A stretch of 64,000 bases of DNA from Mixia osmundae IAM 14324 (lineage: Eukaryota; Basidiomycota; Mixiomycetes; Mixiales; Mixiaceae), in contig NW_014575563.1 in the NCBI RefSeq assembly GCF_000708205.1, positions 923,361 through 987,360 of the forward strand. Direction: 5' to 3'. Made by a program: the position numbers and the translations under genes. A model generated the notes under the pieces. That model ran no database searches. It was not told the DNA's origin and was given only the letters and a program-made list of their open reading frames with translations. Positions within the stretch are counted from its first letter, which is position 1, and each line of letters begins with the position of its first letter. This document shows positions 20,364-29,353 of the stretch, piece after piece.

Positions 20364-23300
20364 ATGGCGCCCGGCAAGTCTGCGATCGATGCGCGGGCTC
20401 TGCCTGCGAAAGAGGCCAAGCTCTTCAAGGAGCTCCTGGTACGCGCGTTAGCTCACGACCTTGTACAAGGCTCTAAGGACAGCTTTCAGGTGGAATTTGA
20501 GAACAAGTTGTACAAGAAAGGAGTCAAAACGGCAGACGCAATCCTCAAGAAAGTGCCCGATCATGGAGAAACTCTCTGCATGAAGGGCATCATTGTGTAC
20601 AACATGAACAGAAAGGCCGAGGGATTCGAGCTTGCCAACCGTGGCTTGAGAAAAGACATCAAGTCGCATATTTGCTGGCATGTCCAAGCGCTCATGCACA
20701 GAGCCGACAAAGACTACGATCAATCTCTGACGTGTTATCTGCAAGCTCATAAGCTCGACAAGGTCAGTCTACGTGATCCCCGACCGGTGGCAAGCTCATA
20801 GACCGCGACGCAGGACAACTACAACATACTCCGAGACTTGGCAGCATTGCAGATCTATCAACGCCAGTACGAGGCCGCACTCGAATCTAGATTGCTTATG
20901 CTTCGGTTGCAACCCAAGATCAGACCGAATTGGGCGAGCTTGGCGGTAAGCTACCACCTCTTAGGCGATCTTGCTCGGGCTGCAGATACTTTGCGAGCCT
21001 ACCTGAGTCTCTTGGAGGAAGTGCCACCGCAAGACTACGAATACTCTGAAACAGTTCTGTATCTGGTCTCCGTACTCGAGGAAGCCGACCAGCCGCGAAC
21101 AGCACTAGACGCTTTACACGGTCACACGCAATTCATCGTTGACAAGACTACGCGGGACGAACTTACTGGTATGTCGCTGTCGACTTACTCAATGACAGAC
21201 GTGTTGATGGACGCTGCCCAGCTCGGTTGCTTGTAAAGGTCGGCGAGAAGCAAGAAGGCTTACAAGCCTGGCGCAAGCTCCTTGCCTCTAATGCGGAAAA
21301 TTACACCTACTTGCGGGGCTACCTCGCCGCTAGCGACCTGAACTCGGGTAAGTCATGACGTCGCTCGATGTCGATAAGCTCATGCTGGTGCGCAGAGGAC
21401 GCCGAGCAAAGTGACGCTTGCTTGCGATGTCTGGACGACCTCGCAGGCCAATACCCGCGTTCGCTAGCAATACGAAGGCTTACTTTGATCATCAGCCGGG
21501 GTAGGCAGATACATACAGCGCATTTCACAGCGGTCTGACTGGCTTGATGTCCTTAGGCACGTCATTCGCGAGTCGTGTAAAGGTCTATCTAGCCGATGCG
21601 CTTTCCAAAGGCGTCCCTTCGCTGTACAACGACCTAAAGCCTTTACTTCTGCTAGACGAAAAACGCGAAGCCATTACGCAATGCGTCGAGACTTTTGTAG
21701 ATACACTGACGACTAAACACGTCTTGGATACAGAAGGTCAGCCTCGCGTCGTACCAGCTGGACCCTACTGATCTCCTGTAATATTGATAGACGCACAGGG
21801 CATCGATCCGCCGACTACGCTCGTTTGGGCGCTCTACTTCCAAGCGCAGCTTTTTTCGGGCTTGGGGCTACATCAGGGGGCGCTCCAAACGATCACCAAA
21901 GCGCTCGACCACACGCCTACTTTGCCCGAGCTGCCAATGATGAAGGCGAGAATACTCAAAAGAGCTGGTGACTTTGTCGGTGCCGAGAAGGCAATGGCAG
22001 AAGCAAGAGCACTGGATGGTCAGGACCGGTTCCTGAACTGCAAGCACGCAAAATATCTTCTCAGAGTCGACGATGTCGCTGCTGCGGAAAGCACCGCTGG
22101 TCTCTTCACGAGGGTACGCAGTCATGTGTCTCCAACGAATCGTCGCTGAGCGACGCCGTCTCTAGAAAGACGCAGCGTCTCCCATAGCAGATCTGATCGA
22201 CATGCAAGCTTTCTGGTTCTTGCAAGCCGAAGCACAATCCCACCAGAGGCAATATCGGCTCAACATGGCGCTTAAGCGCTATCATCAAATAGCAGCAGTA
22301 GGTTCCTGTGCGCTACTACATCGATCACACTGAGACCTCGAACAGATCTTTGCGGACATACGCGAAGATGAATTCGACTTTCACTCTTACGCAATAAGGA
22401 GGTTCACCTTGCGAGCCTATGTACAGTCAGTCGGCATTATCAGACAGTGGATATCTACTCACGAAGCTTACCGGCAGATTACTGCGCTATGAAGATCAAC
22501 TGCATTCGCATACAGCATGTCTGAACGCAGTCGAGGGTGCAGTGCAAATATATCTAGAATTGGCAGATAAGGCTGCTGGCCGTCCTGTTCGTCCCGAGCC
22601 AGGTGCGATTTGACCCTATTGCTTCTATGCCCAGCGCTGATGTGCAGGTCACAGTAATGGACGAGGCTGCTCGGGATGCAGAACGACAACAAGCGAAAAA
22701 GAACAAAAAAGCAGAGGCCAAAGCTAAGTCCAAAGAGACACCTAAGAAAGATGCAGACGTGCTTGTCTCCGCCGAAGATACAGATCCAAACGGCGACGCG
22801 TTGCTCGCCACCACGGAGCCGCTCGAATCGGCGAATCAGCTACTGAAACCTCTCAAGCTTAGTGCTGCCAAAGAGATCCAGACATGGCTACTTGCTTTCG
22901 ATATTGATATCCGTCGAGATAGTCTAATACTGGCAGCCCAGAGCCTAGCGAAAGCGCATGCGCTCAACAAAGATGACGATCGATTGCCTTTGCGGTACAT
23001 CAGTCTTATGCGAGCGCTGGAAAGACGACAGAGTATCGAGCCTGCGGTACGACAAGCGTTGACTGACGTCCTCTCTTCTGCTACAAAGGCGTCTTCCCCG
23101 GCTACGTATCTTGAAGAGCTGAAGCTGGCGCCCGTGCGGATGGCTCAATGTGTCTTCGAAGCTAGAGGGGCCGAGGGCCTCAAAGAGGTCGAAGACCGCC
23201 TGTTCACTCAGCTCGACGAGGAGTCGCCGCCGCACATGCACACGTGTCAGGAAGCGATCGAGCTGCTCGAGCTCGCACGGTCAGAGCGCATCACAGAATA

Positions 23301-23388
23301 CAAAGCCAGAGCCGCGAAGCTCTTGCCGCTCTCAACTTGCTTTACGAGGACGGAGCCTCATGTCAACGGCGTCAATGGACACTCATAG
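20364..23388 (+). CDS. NAT1: NatA auxiliary subunit NAA15 (NAT1), TPR protein
   Basis: The scaffold of the NatA N-terminal acetyltransferase. It binds catalytic NAA10 and tethers the complex to ribosomes. About ten or eleven short introns leave roughly 820 residues, the family's usual size. It begins MAPGKSAIDARALPAKEAKL, then FKELLVEFENKLYKKGVKTA. TPR-like repeats follow, with LCMKGIIVYNMNRKAEGFEL, SHICWHVQALMHRADKDYDQ and PNWASLAVSYHLLGDLARAA. Later pieces are LFSGLGLHQGALQTITKALD and FADIREDEFDFHSYAIRRFT. A Lys-rich stretch (QQAKKNKKAEAKAKSKETPK) near the last third is also usual. Several exon joins were checked by frame, for example AYVQ to LLRYEDQLHSH. ATG 20364 is chosen because it opens the conserved N terminus. 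Confidence 0.9.
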
Positions 23389-23746
23389 CTTTGCTCTAGC
23401 TATGCCTGTAGCTGTGACCAGATGCATCTGGCCGTAAGGCAGCCTGAATTGAGAGTGATGCTCGGCGAGCTAGAATAGATGGGTCAGAGCTGCATTGCAA
23501 GTGGTAGCTGACGCGCGCGCCTTCAACCTCGCAGTGGCGCAGCCATAGTGATGGCGAGTTCAACAGCTTGCATTGTGCAATCTAGCGGATGAGCAAGAGC
23601 ACGCAGACTAAAACGCAGGACGCATAGAAACACGCTCGCGAGATTGGTGGCTGGTATGGCGCTTGCCTTGTCTCTTTCTTGCTGCCTGCCGAGTCTGACC
23701 GTCATCCAGCTTGAGCTTGAGTCGTCGATTCCTGTCGGCAGGTTCG
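23389..23746. other. Region without assigned gene
   Basis: 358 bp between NAA15 and the next candidate start. A short plus-strand open frame begins near 23656 with a hydrophobic stretch (MALALSLSCCLPSLTVIQLE). I cannot tell whether it is coding or a 5' leader. Confidence 0.3.
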
Positions 23747-24456
23747 ATGGCGAGAGTCATACTCTTGTCCGACGAGCAGATGCGCCTCCCGATGATGTGC
23801 ATGAGCTTTGTCGGCATCACAGCAGATCACCCGTCTTTGGCTGACATCCGGTCGCNCTTTACACAGATGGTCCCCCTCATTCGATAGTCAGCCAGGCTAC
23901 CGTCTGGGTCTGTGCACATCGGCTTTTGTGAACGGACTCGAACGCGGCTGTCGTCTTCTTGTCNNNNNNNNNNNNNNNNNNNNNNNNNNNNNNNNNNNNN
24001 NNNNNNNNNNNNNNNNNNNNNNNNNNNNNNNNNNNNNNNNNNNNNNNNNNNNNNNNNNNNNNNNNNNNNNNNNNNNNNNNNNNNNNNNNNNNNNNNNNNN
24101 NNNNNNNNNNNNNNNNNNNNNNNNNNNNNNNNNNNNNNNNNNNNNNNNNNNNNNNNNNNNNNNNNNNNNNNNNNNNNNNNTCTTCTTGTCGAGCCAGCTT
24201 CTCCTGTCTACGAGTGAATGCGCCTCATGATGATACCCGTCAGCTGCTTCAGCAGTTCCTTTCAATCATTGGCAATATTCTCTCGTTTCTTGCGTCACCG
24301 ATCGACAGAGTGACTCCCATCTTCGACTACTCGTACAGAGCTAGCCTTAAGGCTCTATCATCGGATCCTCGCACGAGTATGAAGCGACTGTATCGGCAGC
24401 ATCGTCAGAAGTGCAAATTAGCCGAATTGATTGGCCGCCTGGTCGCCCGCGTGTAA
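23747..24456 (+). CDS. Hypothetical protein interrupted by the assembly gap
   Basis: No family recognised. On the left of the gap a plus frame from the ATG at 23747 reads MARVILLSDEQMRLPMMCMS, then FVGITADHPSLADIRS, up to a GTCAG donor-like site at about 23886; one base at 23856 is ambiguous. On the right a frame in a coding-like style includes DDTRQLLQQFLSIIGNILSF then LASPIDRVTPIFDYSYRASL, and ends CKLAELIGRLVARV at 24456. The two could be exons of one gene with the gap inside an intron. That join is inference, and the N run hides whatever lies between. Protein length cannot be given. Confidence 0.35.
23964..24180. other. Assembly gap (217 N)
   Basis: A run of undetermined bases. The 10 bp on its left edge (23954-23963, TCTTCTTGTC) are identical to the 10 bp on its right edge (24181-24190). 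This may mean the contig ends overlap and the gap is false or very short. Confidence 0.95.
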
Positions 24457-24560
24457 GTATTCGAAAGATAGAACTGATATTTATTTGTATTTTATCGCGC
24501 CACCTCGTCGGATCGGCCGCAGCGACTCCACCCGAGAGAGGTCGGCTCGGCACCACCACA

Positions 24561-27500
24561 ATGTCAATGTCAAACGTGAAGCTATCCCCAGGCTTCAGCG
24601 ATATGTCGCTAATGCGCTCGCCCAGCAGGAAGAGCGCTCGGCTGACCAATCGGGCAGAGCACCACCTCCAGAGAGCTCGCACGCGAACCTATATCGTCAG
24701 CAAGTCCCTTGGGATGGCAGCATGGCTGCAGGCGGCCATCACGTCCAGCCTCTGGTGCACTCGCTAGCAGCGCAGCATCATCAGCTCACTTTGCCGGCTG
24801 AGCCGGGCATGGCCTCCCTTCCTGTCGGACATCAAAACAGCATCCCTGTGGAAGGAAATACTTCGTCACAACAGGCTAACGCATTTGTAGACGACACGCT
24901 GGCTAGGGCGGCTTCGTCGGGCGCTTTCTTCAGGACCGAGCTCAAGCGTCCCTTTCGTTGCGCAGAGTGCGACAAACAGTACTCGCGGTCAGCTCTGACT
25001 GTACGCCCCGCTCGACGCGCACTGATGCTATCAGCAGGCAAGAGCATCTTGACCGACATAACTTGTCGAAGCATAGAGACGATAGGCCACACGTTTGTGC
25101 GATCTGCAACAAGGGCTTCGCACGACGGTGAGCTGCTTATGATCTGCTATGCCACTCGGACTGACGCGTCTCGTCATCAGTGACATCCTCAAGCGACACG
25201 AGCACAATCACGCTCGCAAGGCCGAAGCCAGCGGTGCTTTTGAGGCACTCGCCGCCAAGATCGATCCTGACGATCGTGCACTGCTACCGCTGCAGGAGGG
25301 AACGACGGCAGACTTAAGTCAATTTGACAGTAGAAAGGTCAAAGGACGCCGAATTCTCGCTTGCGATCATTGCTCGTACAGCAAGCTCAAATGCAACGGA
25401 GAGCAGCCTTGCGATCGCTGCATCAAACCTCCTGGTCATGTCTGCACTTACGCAAGACCGTGGGCTTTGCATCGTTTGACCCACGCTCAGCAATCTCAGC
25501 CAAATACTCCTACTGCGCAATCAGTGCCTGTCGAGTCCTCTTCTGCTGCGGTTGCGCAGCTAGATCAGCCAATACAGTCTCGCTATGCTCTGAACACCAA
25601 TATCGACCCTGTCATACAGGCACTCGGTCGATCCGGGGATGCCATGTCGGCCGCAGCACCCTTCTCGATATATCCGTTCTCGGAAGCTGGTCCGAACCGT
25701 CAAGCGACCAAGGTTGGCGCGCACTGGCGATTTCTTGACGATCTCTACCGTCAAGCCGATCTTCAGCCTCAGCCAGAGAACGCATCAGTAGACAGTAATC
25801 GATCATCTGCTGTGGAGGATGTAGCGACGTCTTCCGTAGCCGCTGGTAAGCGACGTCAAGAAAGCGACGAGGCGCCTCGCAATGTGCGTAAGAGACGCGA
25901 CACTCGCTCGGCTTCGGCTGCAGAAGGCTTACTCGCTCTGTCTGCGCCCAAGGAAGACGACAATACCGAGATGGAAGGAGATCAAGCGATCGGTCCTTGG
26001 CCCCGCCAGCTCAGTCTCATCTCGGGCGCGGGACCTATCACGCCGCTGCCTGTCAGCCGGAGTGGTGCTGGTCAAGCGAATGTACCTGCTGTCTACCACC
26101 ACGCAACGCAAGAGATCAATAGCGCGATTGACAAGATGCACGCCGAGTCGGCTTTTGCTCATCTTGCTCTTGCGCCGCCAGTCAGATCCCAACTAGATGC
26201 CTACGTGGACACTTACTTTCGGATCTTCGACAAGTTTGTACCTTTCATTCATGTGCCGACTTTCGATCGTCAGACTTGTCAGCCCGCCCTCTTGCTGGCT
26301 GTTTCTGCGTCAGTGTTTCAGCGCGATAGGTTCCTCGAGCCAGAGCTGATCTTCAACACAGGGTGGGCGCATACTTCACGCCCGAGATTGCAGGCTCGCG
26401 AGAAGCGTCCCTGACGTTGGCTGATTTAGCGCGGCGGACGTGCCATTATCAGGTCCGTCTTCTGATCGTCGACTGTCGAGATTGACTGACATTTCTGCAG
26501 GTCGAAGCCAAGAATAACAGTAACCACGAACTTTGGTTCAATCAAGTCTTCCTTTTGCTTTTGATGTATGTCGCACACGCTTGCACCTGTCTCTCTGGCT
26601 CAAGGTACACTTTCCAGCCTTGCACCCGCATGTGGCGATCGTGCCGCATTCGAGATGGCCATGTGCGTTCGCGGCATTCCTCATGCTGTATGTCCTGACT
26701 ATCTCTCCTGTAATCGCGTGCTGACTGCAAGTCAGAATGGTCGTCGAGACGGCTGGGATCGCGGCATGGACGAAACGATCGGAAGCGCGCATAGATCTGT
26801 GGAAGAGCAATGGGCACGGTGGATCCAAGAAGAACAACGGACTCGCATGGCCTGGGCAGTCGTAGTAGGTGGTCCATTCAATCATGATTCCTTGTGCTGA
26901 CTCGCTGAGCCTCAGATGACGGACGTTTACGATAGCGTTCTCTGGTCCGTCGAGCCGAGCGTCATCGTGACGGAAGTCATTCGGTGCCCTGTACCCAATC
27001 TGGCAGTGCTGTGGGAAGCACCGACCGCTCAAGCTTGGCACGCGCTCCTCGTCAGCGGACAAGAGCCTGTCAGGGCTACTCTGGAGCCTTATCTGCCCAA
27101 GATGGCAGCTGATCCCATGACGCCAATACCAGAGCTGGCAGATGTATTGAGCGAGACGTGCGGCCGCATGCTGCTCATCTCTGCTCTACACCTGCTTGCT
27201 TGGCGACGTCGACATTGGATTGACGTCGAACGACTTGCCTTGGGAGGAGATGCTTCACAGCAGCCGACGGATGCACTCAGTGCGCGTCTCGACAACGCAT
27301 TCGAGTACGTCGAACGACATGTCCTGCCCTGTCAGGATAGCTCGCATATCCTCGTCGATCAGCGCGCCTCTGACATGGGCACGGACATGCACATTGCACT
27401 ACTTTGGAATCTTGTCTGCCTCGTCAATCATCTACCGGTGTCGACGATGCAGCAATTCGCGTCTGGTGAATTTGATGCCGTCCGCCTCAGCATACAAGAT

Positions 27501-27959
27501 TGGGCGAATGCAAAGAATGGCCAAAATGCGCGCCTGTCGCTGTACCATGCGACGCAGCTATTGACTTTGTGTCACGAAGCCGACGAGTCGAATCGGAAGG
27601 ACTTACTGGTGCCGTTCGCTGTGCTCTACGGAACTCTGGCAGTCGTCATCTATATTCGCTACATTGCTCGCTACATCACTCATTCTAGACGAGCCGTCGG
27701 ACGGGCGCCAGCCTATGAAGTTCATCTGACCAAGCTCAACAGTCGATTGAGGCCGAATTACGTCGATTGGATCGAAGGCAAAGCCTTTGAAGGTGCCCTT
27801 AGCGTGCTCGGGTTCGGAGACATCTCCCAGCCCACGGCGTGCAATGACGGGCTGGAGGCTTCGGCACGGATCCTCCAGAGCCTGCCCTGCGGTCGCTACG
27901 GCTTTCAGTTCAGCTTGATGCTCAGAGAGCTCGGCGCGTCATTCTCCGAGCGAGTGTGA
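24561..27959 (+). CDS. Transcription factor with two C2H2 fingers, Zn2Cys6 cluster and fungal TF domain
   Basis: A putative nuclear DNA-binding regulator, roughly 950-1,000 residues. Two classical C2H2 fingers come first: FRCAECDKQYSRQEHLDRHN, then HVCAICNKGFARRDILKRHE. About 60 residues later comes a Zn2Cys6 cluster: LACDHCSYSKLKCNGEQPCD, then RCIKPPGHVCTYARP, with all six Cys. After a disordered linker comes the fungal-specific regulatory domain, with VRSQLDAYVDTYFRIFDKFV then PFIHVPTF and LLLAVSAVGAYFTPEIAG. Introns split both C2H2 fingers. The 5' end is inferred: ATG 24561 followed by an intron joins MSMSN to EERSADQSG in frame; otherwise ATG 24722 is the first in-frame Met. Exons between about 26560 and 26900 are uncertain. 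Same architecture as the factor at 45180-47748. Confidence 0.82.
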
Positions 27960-27994
27960 AGATACTGGCTTGTACAACAATTGCAACATGTTGT

Positions 27995-28761
27995 TTAATT
28001 GACAGGCGGTCTGAGAATATCATCATCGATAGTGATGCTTTGCTCGACCTGTCGCATGATCGCCACTGACTCGTGAAGGTTATCAACGACTGCCTTGAGC
28101 TCGTCTCGCAATGCTGCATTCTCTGCTGCTTGCTTTAGCACGACATCACGCTCGAGGAGCGCTTCATCTTCGTACTGCACAGCGAGTCAGATCTGCTGCC
28201 TTTGCTTCGGTACTGCAGCGTACCGATTTGCGCTGCTGCGCGAGCAATGCGAGCTCCTCTTGCAGCACCGGCATGACGCTGAGCATGAAAGCGGCCTCGG
28301 GCTGCGTGCTCTGACTGTCGCGTCTGCTATTGAGCTCGGCCTGGTGAAAGCGAAGTTGCTCGACTTACGCTACTGAATTAAGGAGCGGTCTGTTGAGAGC
28401 TCGCTCTGCCTCTGCTTCGGATTCTAGACGGTCCCAAGCGGCGAGCAAGTTGGCTATTGTCCTCGACTCGTTGGCTTCTGCTGCTTCTGCGGTCTCGAAA
28501 GGATATGCGAGCAGTCGTTGCCACTGCTCCTGACTGCCCCGGGTGATATCATCGATAAGCGCTTGATTCAGATGTGCCACGACTTCGGGATTCTGCTGCA
28601 CTCGGTCGGGATAGACGGTAGCGACACCTCCATTTCTGCGAGAATGCATCAGTCCGTAAGGCAGCACGATCAAGCTGAGCGTACCTGACGGTCTCAACGA
28701 GGCCAGCAGCGATGCGGTCATATCCTCGTCGGGTAAGAGCGAGTCGACGAGTCTCCGTCAT
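27995..28761 (-). CDS. Probable kinetochore MIND-complex subunit NNF1/PMF1
   Basis: NNF1/PMF1 is one of four subunits of the Mis12/MIND complex, which links centromeric chromatin to the microtubule-binding NDC80 complex. Four exons with introns of 49, 42 and 49 nt give 208 residues in frame, the family's usual size (about 200). The N-terminal helix RRGYDRIAAGLVETVRNGGV is followed by NPEVVAHLNQALIDDI, ANLLAAWDRLESEAEAERAL and a C-terminal coiled coil (AAENAALRDELKAVVDNLHE). The order resembles PMF1: a family helix, a helix rich in L-x-x-L-D/W, then a coiled coil. No invariant motif proves it, so another small coiled-coil protein is possible. The 5' end could extend beyond 28761. It converges on the zinc-finger gene, 35 bp away. 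Confidence 0.45.
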
Positions 28762-29353
28762 TGGCTCCGCTCGGCGTCGCAGCAAGCGAAGGGAGGACGC
28801 GTCGATCCTGCTTTGTAAGAATATTTGAACGCGTTTTTGCTGACTGTCGACGCGCTAATTAGAGGAGTCGCTTCACTCGATTCGGTCAGCGTCTTTCGCT
28901 TCGAGAAGTTTCGTGCAGCAGGTGAGCGATAGCTGAACGTACACGCTCTCAACGACGCTGACCCACAGGCGCGATCGGTGTGCAGACGCGTCAATCTGCG
29001 CCAGTCGTCTCCTCTTGCCATCTTTGGTTCTTCGAGGCGTCTTAAGGCGGCAGAAAGCTTCCAGAGCACGTACGCTGGCGCTCATAAGTAGTCTGCATCC
29101 TACAGAAGCTGAAACAGGGCTACCGATTGGCAGCTAGACGCTCCATAAGGTCTTGAGACAGTCCAGGGATCTCTTCGCGCTCTCTTCATTTACTGCAACG
29201 AGCTTCTCTCGACTTGTCATCTGCACCTTGCACACAGCTCTCGACGAGGTGCGCGAGATCTGCTGTATTGCTCACGCGCGATCGAGACTGACTTGCGCAT
29301 TACCATCCAGTCGCGTCTCCCCTCACTCGGATATTAAGCAGCCAGTCGCAGCC
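28762..29353. promoter_or_regulatory. Intergenic region upstream of NNF1-like and RNR1
   Basis: 592 bp between opposite start codons. A minus-strand open frame from the ATG at 29085 (MSASVRALEAFCRLKTPRRT) is about 70 codons. It could be an upstream exon or a small gene, but I cannot support either. An ACGCG core at 29274-29278 resembles part of the MCB box used by S-phase genes; this is weak evidence. Confidence 0.35.

Noticed and set aside
23897-24265. Open frames running through the N stretch on both strands
   Set aside because: Unknown bases cannot produce stops, so these frames are artefacts of the gap.
28762-29085. A 70-codon minus-strand frame, MSASVRALEAFCRLKTPRRT onward, as a separate gene
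   Set aside because: It has no recognised family and sits in the promoter space of RNR1. It might be an upstream exon of the NNF1-like gene, but no splice join could be fixed.
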